Assembly (NCBI GenBank): GCA_040755725.1
Contig: JBFMAI010000016.1
Location: 1-22,963 of the forward strand
Length of the DNA stretch: 22,963 nt
Source of the DNA: JBFMAI01 sp040755725
GTDB lineage: Bacteria; Planctomycetota; Phycisphaerae; UBA1845; Fen-1342
Direction of reading: 5' to 3'
Part shown: positions 15,230-22,920 of the stretch, one piece after another
How the letters are laid out: each line of letters starts with the position of its first letter
Position numbering within the stretch: the first letter of the stretch is position 1
Position numbers and translations under genes: made by a program
Notes under the pieces: generated by a model
What the model was told of the DNA's origin: nothing
What the model saw: the letters and a program-made list of their open reading frames with translations, nothing else
Databases searched by the model: none

Positions 15230-16066
15230 TCAACGTATCCGCACCTGGGGCAGCGGCGTGCGCTTCGCCGCTTGGGTGGACACTGCCGACTCCAGTCGGG
15301 CTACGAAGTCTTCGAGAGCGGCGATCACCGGCGGATCGGCCTCCGTGAAGTTCGCCAACGGGCGACCCGCGTCGCCGCTGATCCGCACCACTCCGTTTAG
15401 CGGGATCGCTCCCAGGAACGGCACCCCCAGCTCCCCTGCCGCCTTCTGCGCGCCGCCGTGGGAGAATATCTCATCGCGATGCCCGCAGTGCGGACAGACG
15501 TAGTAGCTCATGTTTTCCACGATCCCCAACGGCTCGACCCCGAGCTTCTGGTACATCCGCAAGGCCCGCACGGCATCGAGTAGAGCGACCTCTTGAGGCG
15601 TGCAGACCACGACGGCCCCCGTCAGGGGGATCGTCTGGGCGAGCGTGAGTGGGATGTCGCCCGTGCCGGGCGGCAGGTCCACGAACAGGTAGTCGATCTC
15701 ACCCCAGTCGGTGCGGTCAAGGAACTCCTTGACGTACTTCTGGGCCATCGGGCCGCGCCAGATCACCGCTTGTTCCGGGCCCACCAGGTGGCCCATGCTG
15801 ACGACTTTGACGCCGTCGGCGTCAATCGGCCGCACACGGCCCGACTCGTCGAGATCGAGCCGCCGACCTTCGGTGCCGGTCAGCTTGGGTAGCGATGGGC
15901 CGTAGACGTCGGCGTCCAGCAACGCCGTCCGAGCCCCTTTGCGTCGCAGCCCGAACGCGGCCAGCAGGGCCACGGTGCTCTTGCCGACGCCGCCTTTGCC
16001 GGCCCCGACCGCGATGACGTGCGTAACTCCGGGAAGCGGTGTCGGCGTGGGAGGCAAATCGCTCAT
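15230..16066 (-). CDS. mrp: Mrp/ApbC-type Fe-S cluster carrier ATPase
   Basis: A 278-residue cytoplasmic P-loop NTPase of the Mrp/NBP35 family, which carries and transfers Fe-S clusters to target proteins. The deviant Walker A motif GAGKGGVGKST is at 21-31, with signature Lys24. The switch region LLDADVYGPSLPKL is at about 49-62. Walker B-like YLFVDLPPGTGD is at about 127-137. The cluster-bridging CPHC is at 191-194 (Cys191, Cys194) within MSYYVCPHCGHRDEIF. The N-terminal MIP18/DUF59 domain found in many bacterial Mrp proteins is absent; the protein starts almost directly at the NTPase domain. The ATG at 16066 follows GGAG at 9-nt spacing; the longer frame upstream is not needed. It appears to be its own unit. 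Confidence 0.93.
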   Translation of the reverse strand: MSDLPPTPTPLPGVTHVIAVGAGKGGVGKSTVALLAAFGLRRKGARTALLDADVYGPSLPKLTGTEGRRLDLDESGRVRPIDADGVKVVSMGHLVGPEQAVIWRGPMAQKYVKEFLDRTDWGEIDYLFVDLPPGTGDIPLTLAQTIPLTGAVVVCTPQEVALLDAVRALRMYQKLGVEPLGIVENMSYYVCPHCGHRDEIFSHGGAQKAAGELGVPFLGAIPLNGVVRISGDAGRPLANFTEADPPVIAALEDFVARLESAVSTQAAKRTPLPQVRIR

Positions 16067-16224
16067 GCTGGTGAACTCCGGTGGGGCCGAGGACGGTAAC
16101 CAAGCCGCGGGACGCGTCGGCCCCGCGATCATGTGACGATAGACTCAGACGCCGGGAATATCCACCGCGCGCCGTCGTCTGGGCCGTGGGGGACATGCGA
16201 CACCGAACGGGGGGGCGAGTCTGT

Positions 16225-16250
16225 CTCCTGCGGCGACCCTGCTGCAGGAG
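16225..16250 (-). repeat. Hairpin downstream of the 82-residue gene
   Basis: CTCCTGC at 16225-16231 pairs with GCAGGAG at 16244-16250. It follows the stop of the 16312-16560 gene on the minus strand. There is no T tract, so terminator function is uncertain. Confidence 0.35.
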
Positions 16251-16311
16251 CGTGAATGCCCGAGCCGTCCTCTGACCGTAATCAGGAGGCGGGGGCGGTG
16301 AAGGCGCGTGA

Positions 16312-16560
16312 TTAGAGCAGCGGCGTGCCCCAGGGGACTTCGTACGCCTCGTCGTTGACGATGGCGAAGAAGCCGTTGTCGTCCACGCCGATGTCGTAGA
16401 CGGCGTCGCTGATTCCCCGCCCGGCGAAGTAGAAGGTCAGGGCCTCATGGAGGGTCCGCTCGTCGGCGTCCCGCGGCACGTCGAGGTCCACCGTACGGAC
16501 TTCGGTGTTGTCGAAGCCGTAACGCGGTACACAGCGGACCATGAGCGCCGTCTTCCGCAT
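16312..16560 (-). CDS. Small acidic protein of unknown function
   Basis: An 82-residue protein starting at the ATG at 16560, preceded by GAGG and by a good promoter (TTGAAC-19-TATAAT). It is not recognised. The sequence is protein-like and acidic: a basic start (MRKTALMVRCVPRYGFDN), a stretch VRTVDLDVPRDADERTLHEALTF (split here only for reading), and a C-terminal half rich in Asp and aromatic residues (VYDIGVDDNGFFAIVNDEAYE). There is no signal peptide or membrane segment. It is probably a single small alpha/beta domain in the cytoplasm. The neighbours, Mrp and a PLP enzyme, each have their own promoter, so they do not reveal its role. Confidence 0.7.
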   Translation of the reverse strand: MRKTALMVRCVPRYGFDNTEVRTVDLDVPRDADERTLHEALTFYFAGRGISDAVYDIGVDDNGFFAIVNDEAYEVPWGTPLL

Positions 16561-16605
16561 GGCGTGGTTCCTCGGTGGCTGGTCCCTAGCGCTGCCACCA
16601 CCCAT

Positions 16606-16636
16606 ATTATACGTATCCCCCCGGCGGGGTGTTCAA
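16606..16636 (-). promoter_or_regulatory. Promoter of the 82-residue gene
   Basis: On the minus strand TTGAAC (16636-16631), a 19-bp spacer and a perfect TATAAT (16611-16606) lie about 45 bp before the start codon. The spacer is slightly long. Confidence 0.55.
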
Positions 16637-16675
16637 GGCCCCCGCGCGATTCCCGATATTAACCGGCCCCTCACG

Positions 16676-17803
16676 TCAGCCGAGCGGCAACGCGTCGACC
16701 AACTGCTCCACCTCGTCCGGGGAATTGTAGAAGTGCGGGCTGGCGCGCAAGCGGCCCTGACGCACTGCTAACACGATCTTGAACTCGTCCCGCAGGTGCC
16801 GCTGCAACGCACGGAGGTCGTGCTTATCCGACGCGAACGAGACGATGCCGCTCCATTCGCTCGGCGTCCGCGGGCTGAAGATGCGCCACCCTTTGCCGCG
16901 CAACCCTTCCACAAGCTGGTCCGTGAGCTGCTTCAGACGCCACTGTATCTCCTCTGATCCGACTTCGAGCAGCAGTTGGACCGAGGCCCCCAAGGCACGA
17001 ATGCCGGGGACGTTGTACGCGCCGCTGTCAAATCGCCGGGCGTCGTCCCGATAATCGATCTTCCGCTCCGGCGCGTCGAAATCATGCTTCATGCCCAAGT
17101 AACCCGGCTCGGTCGGCCGCAGGTGCCCGAGCAGCTCGCGCCGGCAGTAGAACACCCCGGCCCCTTCCGGGCCGCACAGCCACTTGTGCCCGTCGGCCGC
17201 CAGGAAGTCGATGTTCATGGCCCGCACGTCGACGGGCAGCGCTCCCAGCGCCTGGATTGCGTCGACGCACAACAGCACGCCCTTCGTCTGGCACAGCTCG
17301 CCCAACCGCGTCAAGTCGATGCGAAACCCGTTGCCCCACTGCACCGCGGACACGGTGACAAGGCGCGTCCGGCGGTCGATCGCGGCGGCGAGTCGGTCGA
17401 ACGGCACGCGGCCGTCCTCTTCCGCGACGCGGCGCAGCTCGATGCCGCGCGGCTCCAGCGCCAGCCAGGGGTAGACGTTGGCCGGGAACTCCATCGTGTT
17501 GGAAACGACGTTATCGCCCGTCACCCACGGGATGCCGTTGGCCACATAGTTCAGCCCCTCGCAGGTGTTCTTGACGAAGGTCACCTCCTCCGGGTCGGCG
17601 TTGATCAGGCGCGCGACGGCCTGCCGAACGTGGTCGATCACCCGGAAGTAGTCGCCCCGGAGGTAGGCGGCTTCGGCCACCTCGTCGGCGTACGTCCGCA
17701 ACGCCTCCGCCGCCGGCCCCGACAGGGGCGCAATCGCGGCGTGATCCTGAAAGTTGTACCGCCGGGTGATCGGGAACCGGGCACGAATTTCTTCCAGCGT
17801 CAT
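16676..17803 (-). CDS. Class V aminotransferase-fold PLP enzyme
   Basis: A 375-residue cytoplasmic PLP-dependent enzyme of the class V group (cysteine desulfurase, isopenicillin-N epimerase-like, kynureninase-like). PLP-binding residues are visible: Lys207 in AADGHKWLCGPEG forms the Schiff base, Asp181 and Gln184 lie in LLCVDAIQALG, and the phosphate region is TFVKNTCEGLNYVAN (about 75-89). The C-terminal RASPHFYNSPDEVEQLV is typical of the epimerase-like branch. The catalytic cysteine loop of cysteine desulfurases is not evident, so desulfurase activity is less likely, even though an Fe-S carrier gene is nearby. The ATG at 17803 follows AGGA at short spacing. The substrate is not determinable here. 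Confidence 0.9.
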   Translation of the reverse strand: MTLEEIRARFPITRRYNFQDHAAIAPLSGPAAEALRTYADEVAEAAYLRGDYFRVIDHVRQAVARLINADPEEVTFVKNTCEGLNYVANGIPWVTGDNVVSNTMEFPANVYPWLALEPRGIELRRVAEEDGRVPFDRLAAAIDRRTRLVTVSAVQWGNGFRIDLTRLGELCQTKGVLLCVDAIQALGALPVDVRAMNIDFLAADGHKWLCGPEGAGVFYCRRELLGHLRPTEPGYLGMKHDFDAPERKIDYRDDARRFDSGAYNVPGIRALGASVQLLLEVGSEEIQWRLKQLTDQLVEGLRGKGWRIFSPRTPSEWSGIVSFASDKHDLRALQRHLRDEFKIVLAVRQGRLRASPHFYNSPDEVEQLVDALPLG

Positions 17804-17847
17804 GGCATCCTGTCCCGCTAGAGGGCGAACGTCGGACGAAGACCAGC

Positions 17848-17876
17848 ATTGTAGGCCCTCCTGACTTGGTTGTCTG
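17848..17876 (-). promoter_or_regulatory. Likely promoter of the class V aminotransferase gene
   Basis: On the minus strand CAGACA (17876-17871), 17 bp and TACAAT (17853-17848) lie 45 bp before the ATG. The -35 matches TTGACA at four of six positions. Confidence 0.4.
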
Positions 17877-17999
17877 CGGTCCCCCTACGCCGGTTCACGG
17901 GGCGGCCGGTAACCGCAACCGGGCCGCCGGTCGCGGGCCAGCGGCGGCCGGCCCCGGATTCCAGCGGCGTGAGCTGAACCGGGGGATGGGCACTTTCGC

Positions 18000-18029
18000 T
18001 TGCCCGATGTCGTCCGTGGCGGTTATACT
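18000..18029 (+). promoter_or_regulatory. Likely promoter of the sigma factor-kinase pair
   Basis: TTGCCC at 18000-18005, an 18-bp spacer and TATACT at 18024-18029 lie 44 bp before the sigma factor ATG. It looks like a housekeeping promoter rather than an ECF-type autoregulated one. Confidence 0.45.
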
Positions 18030-18073
18030 GGCGATAGCACATTTGCTAGAGCGAACTACGCAACGGGCCACCC

Positions 18074-18727
18074 ATGGCAGCGGACGGGCCTCGCGACGCG
18101 GGTGTCATCACGGAGTTGCTTCATGCCGTTGAACAGGGGGATTCCTTAGCGCGCCGGCATCTGTGGGACCTGGTGTACGGAGAACTGCGACAACTGGCTC
18201 ATCGTCAAGCGCTGGCCGAGAAGCGTGCTCTCGGCCCGCAAACCACCGTGCTCGTGCATGAGGCCTATCTTCGCCTCGTCGATAACGGCGACGCCGACGT
18301 CCACTGGCACAACGGCCGACATTTCTTCGCCGCCGCCGCGAACGCCATGCGCCGCATTTGCGTGGATGACGCACGTGCTCGTGCACGGCTGAAGCGCGGC
18401 GGCCCCGGGTTGGACGGCGAGAGCGGGCGCCGTGCCCACCCCAGCACACCGGGCCAAGCACCCCGCCGAGCGCAGCCGGTTGAGTCGGTCGCGGATCCAC
18501 GAGCGGGCGACGACGACCCGCTGGAGCTGTTGGCGCTGGACGAAGCGCTCACAAAACTGGAGCGGACCGACCCGCGCAAGGCCGAGGTCGTCATGCTGCG
18601 GTTCTTCGCCGGGCTCACCGTGGAGCAGACTGCGGCGGCGATAGGCATCGCTCCGCGCACGGTGGACAACCTGTGGCGTGTGGCCCGGGCCTGGCTGCAC
18701 CGCGAGCTGGACGGCGAACCGACATGA
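18074..18727 (+). CDS. ECF-type RNA polymerase sigma factor
   Basis: A 217-residue sigma-70 ECF factor of the type frequent in planctomycetes. Region 2 spans about residues 10-100, including HLWDLVYGELRQLAHRQ, TTVLVHEAYLRLVD and RHFFAAAANAMRRICVDDAR. Region 4 spans about 150-212, with EVVMLRFFAGLTVEQTAAAI and the helix-turn-helix IGIAPRTVDNLWRVARAWLH. The linker between the regions (about 114-150) is longer than usual and rich in Pro, Arg and Ala. Its stop overlaps the kinase start by ATGA, so the two are translationally coupled. Such factors are often controlled by the adjacent Ser/Thr kinase instead of an anti-sigma factor; that is inferred here. No typical anti-sigma gene is nearby. Confidence 0.92.
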   Translation: MAADGPRDAGVITELLHAVEQGDSLARRHLWDLVYGELRQLAHRQALAEKRALGPQTTVLVHEAYLRLVDNGDADVHWHNGRHFFAAAANAMRRICVDDARARARLKRGGPGLDGESGRRAHPSTPGQAPRRAQPVESVADPRAGDDDPLELLALDEALTKLERTDPRKAEVVMLRFFAGLTVEQTAAAIGIAPRTVDNLWRVARAWLHRELDGEPT

Positions 18728-21231
18728 CCGTCTCGCCTGACTTTCAGCAGCGCATCGACGAGCTCTTCGGGGCCGCGTTGGCCTGCGCGCCGGCGGAGCG
18801 GGCCGCCTTACTGGAACGCGCCTGTGGGGACGACGACCGGCTCCGCGCCGAGGTCGAATCGCTGTTGCGGCACGACCAACAGGCGGGTGCCGCGTTCCTG
18901 AAGCCGCCCGACCTGCCACCGCCCGCCGCCCCGTCAGGGTCGACCAACGGCCCCGACCCGCTCATCGGGCAGACCGTCGGCGAATTCGAGATTAGACGGC
19001 TGATCGCCGCCGGCGGCATGGGCACCGTCTACGAAGCCGAGCAGCAGCACCCGCGCCGGACCGTCGCGCTGAAGGTCATGCCGGGGTGGGCCGCAACGCC
19101 GGCGGTGGCGCGGCGGTTCCAGCTCGAAGCCGAAATCCTCGGTCGGCTGCGGCACCCGAACATCGCCCAGGTGTACCACGCCGGCATGCACGAGCTGGCC
19201 GGCGTCCGCGTGCCGTACTTCGCGATGGAGTACGTCCCCGACGCCCGGTCGATCACCCAGTACGCCGATGAGCAGGGGTTGAGCACGCGCCAGCGGCTGG
19301 AGCTGTTCTCGCAGGTCTGCGATGCCGTGCAGCACGGTCATCAGCGCGGCGTCATCCACCGCGACCTGAAGCCCGGAAACATCCTGGTCGGAGCTGATGG
19401 CACATTGAAGGTGATCGACTTCGGTGTCGCCCGGGCCACGGATGCCGACGTGACGCTCGCCACACAGTGCACGGCCGCCGGTCAGATCGTCGGCACCGTG
19501 CAGTACATGAGCCCCGAGCAGTGCGACGGCGACGCCCACGAGATCGACACGCGGACCGACGTGTACTCCCTCGGCGTCGTGCTCTATGAGCTGCTGACCG
19601 GGGCGCTGCCCTACGAAACGACCGGCAGCACGATCTACGCGGCCGTGCGGACGATCAAGGAGCGGGTGCCGCCGAAGCCGAGCACGAGGCTCGGCCCGCT
19701 TGCGGTGGGGCCGGGCTCCGCGCGTGCCCACGCCGGCGAGCCGCCGGCCAGCACCCGTAGTGCAAAGCCCTGCTTTGCATCGCGATCAGGCCGCGACGAG
19801 ACACCGGTGGCACCCAGACTCACACTGGCGACGGGCGGGAGTGGCGCGCCCCCCGTGGATGCCCGGCGTCTCGCCCGTGAACTCCGCGGCGACATCGACA
19901 CCATTGTCCTGAAAGCCCTCGAGAAGGACCGCGAGAAGCGCTACGCCTCGGCGGCGGACCTCGCGACCGACATCCGCCGCTATCTGAACCGTGAGCCGAT
20001 CGCCGCCCGCCCGCCGACGCGCTGGACGCGGGCGGTGCGGTGGGTCGCGCGGCATCCGTACGTGACGACGGCGACCGCGTGTGTGTCGATCGGCATCGTG
20101 ATCCTGGTGGCGACCGTCGGCGCCGTCTGGCTCGTGAACCAGCGGCCCGCGCGCATGGTGCTGCTCAAGAAGGCGGGGTACGAATGGAGCCGGTCGGGCT
20201 ACGAAGCTCGCCTGGAGTCCGCATGGGGCCGGACGCTGCAAACTTGGAGCGGACCGTCCCCCTGGAGCGTGAAATTCGCGAGACTTGTGGACCGGCCGCG
20301 CGAGCTCGGCGGGGGCAAGATCGCGGTCGTGCTCTATCAGCCCGACTCGATCGACTACACGCCCCATGAATTGCGTTTCTATGACACGCGCGTGAGCGTC
20401 CGTGACCCCGAGTGGATGGCCAAGCTGCGCGACGGCGACCCCCTGCCGGATCCACACGGGCGCGGCTACCAAGCTCGTGAATTCGGTGCTGCGTTTGCGG
20501 CGGCCGTTGACGTTTTTCCCGAACACCCCGGAGTCGAGATCATTGCCGGCTTCGTGCGACTGGGGTACTCTCAATTGGTGATCCGCATCTACGACCTCCG
20601 GGGTGACGTGCTGTATGAGATATGGCACGACGGCGGCGCCAGCAGTTGCTACTGGATGCAGGATGCCAAGCAGCTCGTGTTCACCGGCGCGAACGCCGAG
20701 GTCGAGTGGGAGAACCGTGGGTACCCCGGTCTCGAGATCGCCCATCCCTGGGTGGTCTTCGCCATCCGGCCCCGGTACCGCGAGCTCGTGCACGCCCTCC
20801 TGCGGACGCAGGCCGGCGACAGCCCTTGCGACCCGGCGTGGTACAAGTGCCTCTGGCCGCCGGAGTGGGCCGGACGCCGCTCAGGAGGGTTTATGTTTTA
20901 CGACGTCACTCGACCGGTCGAGGCCGATCCCGGCCGGGCGGTGGGGGTAGACGTTACTTGGGACGGACGCGGGGGGTTCAGCTTCGAGGTCGACGAGCAC
21001 GGTGAGGAAATCCCGGGCACGCGCGTTATCTCGGATGAGTACCGCCGGGCGTACAACGCCGCCAGACAGCAGGGCAGCGATCAAACCGACGCCGCCTCAG
21101 CCGACCGCACCTCGGCCCACTCCGGCCCAGCCGCCACCGGCCCGCCCGATCCGGCGTTGATCACCCTCCACGACCTGCCGCCGATCCTGCCTTCGGCCAC
21201 GCGCCCCGCCCCGTACCGCCCGAGCCAGTAG
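18724..21231 (+). CDS. Membrane Ser/Thr protein kinase (PknB type)
   Basis: An 835-residue transmembrane kinase. The ATG at 18724 overlaps the sigma factor stop. The N-terminal helical segment (1-60) is the kind found beside planctomycete ECF factors. The kinase domain spans about 85-415: Gly loop LIAAGGMGTVYEAE, Lys117 (VALKVM), catalytic Asp214 (VIHRDLKPGN), DFG Asp232 (VIDFGVAR), activation segment GTVQYMSPEQC, and RTDVYSLGVVLYELLTGALPY. A 50-60 residue insertion (about 322-380) rich in Pro, Ala, Gly and Ser sits before the last subdomain, RGDIDTIVLKALEKDREKRY; its DNA contains palindromes. A single TM helix is at about 446-469. The C-terminal part (470-835) is not a known repeat domain; it is beta-rich in the middle and Pro/Ser-rich at the end. 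It presumably phosphorylates the partner sigma factor or its regulators. Confidence 0.92.
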   Translation: MTVSPDFQQRIDELFGAALACAPAERAALLERACGDDDRLRAEVESLLRHDQQAGAAFLKPPDLPPPAAPSGSTNGPDPLIGQTVGEFEIRRLIAAGGMGTVYEAEQQHPRRTVALKVMPGWAATPAVARRFQLEAEILGRLRHPNIAQVYHAGMHELAGVRVPYFAMEYVPDARSITQYADEQGLSTRQRLELFSQVCDAVQHGHQRGVIHRDLKPGNILVGADGTLKVIDFGVARATDADVTLATQCTAAGQIVGTVQYMSPEQCDGDAHEIDTRTDVYSLGVVLYELLTGALPYETTGSTIYAAVRTIKERVPPKPSTRLGPLAVGPGSARAHAGEPPASTRSAKPCFASRSGRDETPVAPRLTLATGGSGAPPVDARRLARELRGDIDTIVLKALEKDREKRYASAADLATDIRRYLNREPIAARPPTRWTRAVRWVARHPYVTTATACVSIGIVILVATVGAVWLVNQRPARMVLLKKAGYEWSRSGYEARLESAWGRTLQTWSGPSPWSVKFARLVDRPRELGGGKIAVVLYQPDSIDYTPHELRFYDTRVSVRDPEWMAKLRDGDPLPDPHGRGYQAREFGAAFAAAVDVFPEHPGVEIIAGFVRLGYSQLVIRIYDLRGDVLYEIWHDGGASSCYWMQDAKQLVFTGANAEVEWENRGYPGLEIAHPWVVFAIRPRYRELVHALLRTQAGDSPCDPAWYKCLWPPEWAGRRSGGFMFYDVTRPVEADPGRAVGVDVTWDGRGGFSFEVDEHGEEIPGTRVISDEYRRAYNAARQQGSDQTDAASADRTSAHSGPAATGPPDPALITLHDLPPILPSATRPAPYRPSQ
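19732..19779 (+). repeat. Palindromic DNA inside the kinase gene insertion
   Basis: Two stem-loops lie inside the coding insertion: GCCGGC/GCCGGC (19732-19737 and 19743-19748, 5-nt loop) and TGCAAAGC/GCTTTGCA (19761-19768 and 19772-19779, 3-nt loop). The A/T-containing core stands out from the flanking GC-rich codons. It looks like an in-frame REP/MITE-type insert. Confidence 0.55.
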
Positions 21232-21322
21232 CGCCGGACCTCCGAGCGCGGCGTCCCCGTGGACCACAAGCCCAGCCCCGCCCCGATGCCGGCCCCCGTG
21301 TCGCGCCGATCGGCGCGCGCAA

Positions 21323-21373
21323 GCCGGTGTGGCACCGGCCAACGGCCGGTGAGTGGCCGACGAGCCGTCGGCC
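21323..21373 (+). repeat. Cluster of alternative hairpins
   Basis: GCCGGTG (21323-21329), CACCGGCC (21333-21340) and GGCCGGTG (21344-21351) allow two mutually exclusive hairpins. GGCCGAC/GTCGGCC (21355-21361 and 21367-21373) forms a further stem. Either a dispersed repeat or an RNA switch-like fold; a repeat is more likely. Confidence 0.5.
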
Positions 21374-21381
21374 GGCACAAA

Positions 21382-21453
21382 CCGAGCCGCGACCGTCAGG
21401 GAGCGGTCGTGCGCGCAACTGGGAGCATCCGCTCCCTCACGGTCGCGGCTCGG
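21382..21453 (+). repeat. Long imperfect inverted repeat (REP-like stem-loop)
   Basis: The arms 21382-21406 and 21429-21453 match in 24 of 25 positions around a 22-nt loop. The arm begins CCGAGCCGCGACCGT. Similar GC-rich palindromes containing this kind of core are dispersed between genes in planctomycete genomes, from memory; copy number in this genome cannot be tested here. Confidence 0.7.
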
Positions 21454-21765
21454 ATCTCGTCCGCCCTCCGCATCCTCGGCGCTCCCGGCGCCTTTGCGGT
21501 TGCCCCGACCCTGCCCCACCTCGCAACTCGCCATTCACTACTCGCCCCTCCTCCCCCGCCCCGGCGAAAAGAATTCTGAAAAATCTGAATTTCCGTGCGC
21601 CGGCCGTGCCCAGACGACGCACGTACCTACGGCGTTCGGCTCCGGGCACGGGTCACGCGGGGTGGCTCGACCCCGCAGCTTGCCAAAATCGGATTGCCGC
21701 GGGGTCGCGCGACCCGCCGCGGAGACGACACGTCGTGCGAGAGCAAGGTACAGGAGGAACGCAAC

Positions 21766-22842
21766 ATGCGCAACCGAACAACAGCACTGAGGACGGGACG
21801 GCTCTGCACCGTTCCAGCGTATCTTCGGTTAGTCGGCGTCGTGCTGCTGGCGGCCTTGTCGGCCCCCGTCTGGGCCCAGAAGGCCGTCTCCACCCAATCG
21901 AACGGTAGAGCCGCGGCGGCGCCCGGTCCCATGAGTCCGGAACAACCCGCAGAGCCTTCGCCGGCCCTCTGGGGTGCTGACGGCGCCTTTGCCGGCCGGA
22001 ACCCCGAGGATGAGGTTGTCGAGCTGCGTGGCCCATCCACCAAGCAGTTCCAGAACCCAGACGGAACCAAAACTGCCGTCATCACCCTGTCACCTGTCCA
22101 CTACCGCACCGCGACTGGCGCGTGGCAGGAAATCCAACCAATCATCAAGCCGAACGACAGCGGGATTCATGCCGGCCACCCGTTTGCGGTCACCCACCAC
22201 CTGTTCCAGGCCTTCTTTGGGGCGTCTGCCACAGACGGGTACGTCGTTGAGACTGAGGCACTTCGAATTGAAGTGAGCGGCGCGTCCGAAATACGGGTTG
22301 AAGGTGCCGACGGGCGCGTGCTGGCGCGCTACTCACGATCTACCGCGCGCGCACGTGTCGTGGACAATCGAATCGACTACCAGGCTGCATTCACGGAAAT
22401 CGCCGCCGATGAGCGCCTGACCGTTCATTGCAGGGGCTTGAAACACGAGGTAATAATTCGCAGGCCACCTCGGATCATTGTGGCGGATGCGCAAGCCGCC
22501 AAACTGGTCTTCGCCGAACATATACGACTGCCTCTCGGCGGCTGCCTTGTTGAGACCGCGGGGGGCTCATCCTCGGCGATCGAGGTTCGCGATCCGGTCG
22601 GGGATGTCGCAGCCATGATCCCTCCAACGACAACATATGAAATCGGCACCGCGGAGTTACGCCAGGATATCGTCGGTGCAACGGATGCGGACTTGTCCCG
22701 GCCTCCCAGTGAGACTCGCCTACGCAACGTCGATGGTGGCTATGTCTTGGAGGCGGCCATTCCGCTGGAGTGGCTTCTGGCACCGGATCGCCAGTACCCC
22801 GTAGTAATCGATCCGACAATTAACATAGCCGAAGCTTCTTAG
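21766..22842 (+). CDS. N-terminal part of a large exported surface protein, truncated by IS insertion
   Basis: The ATG at 21766 follows GGAGG with an 8-nt spacer and opens a signal peptide (long, ending APVWAQ). The 358-residue product has the pattern seen at the start of very large secreted or Rhs/YD-like surface proteins: FQNPDGTKTAVITLSPVHYR followed by GAWQEI near 100-125, and near the end RQYPVVIDPTINI. In such proteins more domains follow the VVIDPT motif. Here the frame stops 7 residues later, and the stop codon TAG uses its last base (22842) from the IS tip. So the gene appears interrupted, with the rest missing or beyond the IS. The downstream domains, and thus the function, are unknown. 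Confidence 0.8.
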   Translation: MRNRTTALRTGRLCTVPAYLRLVGVVLLAALSAPVWAQKAVSTQSNGRAAAAPGPMSPEQPAEPSPALWGADGAFAGRNPEDEVVELRGPSTKQFQNPDGTKTAVITLSPVHYRTATGAWQEIQPIIKPNDSGIHAGHPFAVTHHLFQAFFGASATDGYVVETEALRIEVSGASEIRVEGADGRVLARYSRSTARARVVDNRIDYQAAFTEIAADERLTVHCRGLKHEVIIRRPPRIIVADAQAAKLVFAEHIRLPLGGCLVETAGGSSSAIEVRDPVGDVAAMIPPTTTYEIGTAELRQDIVGATDADLSRPPSETRLRNVDGGYVLEAAIPLEWLLAPDRQYPVVIDPTINIAEAS

Positions 22843-22869
22843 GGCCTGTCCCATAACCGTTTCTGAGCG

Positions 22870-22875
22870 TATAAT
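22870..22875 (+). promoter_or_regulatory. -10 box of the right IS transposase
   Basis: A perfect TATAAT, 45 bp before the transposase ATG, directed out of the window. The upstream -35 is poor (TGTCCC at 17 bp). Confidence 0.5.
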
Positions 22876-22920
22876 CCTCGCGACGGCAAGGGGTTGCCGA
22901 TTTAGCGAGGAGGTCCAAGG

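Larger units (their letters stand above)
21232..21765. other. Repeat-rich intergenic region downstream of the kinase
   Basis: No gene is supported in these 534 bp. Several hairpins lie between 21323 and 21453 (listed separately). A pyrimidine-rich stretch follows (21480-21560), then a short AT-rich patch at about 21566-21595. The Shine-Dalgarno of the next gene (GGAGG near 21753) is at its end. No promoter was identified with confidence. Confidence 0.55.

Noticed and set aside
16676..17803. Class V enzyme and Mrp as a cysteine desulfurase/Fe-S assembly operon
   Set aside because: The desulfurase cysteine loop is not evident. The genes have separate promoters and an unrelated gene between them.
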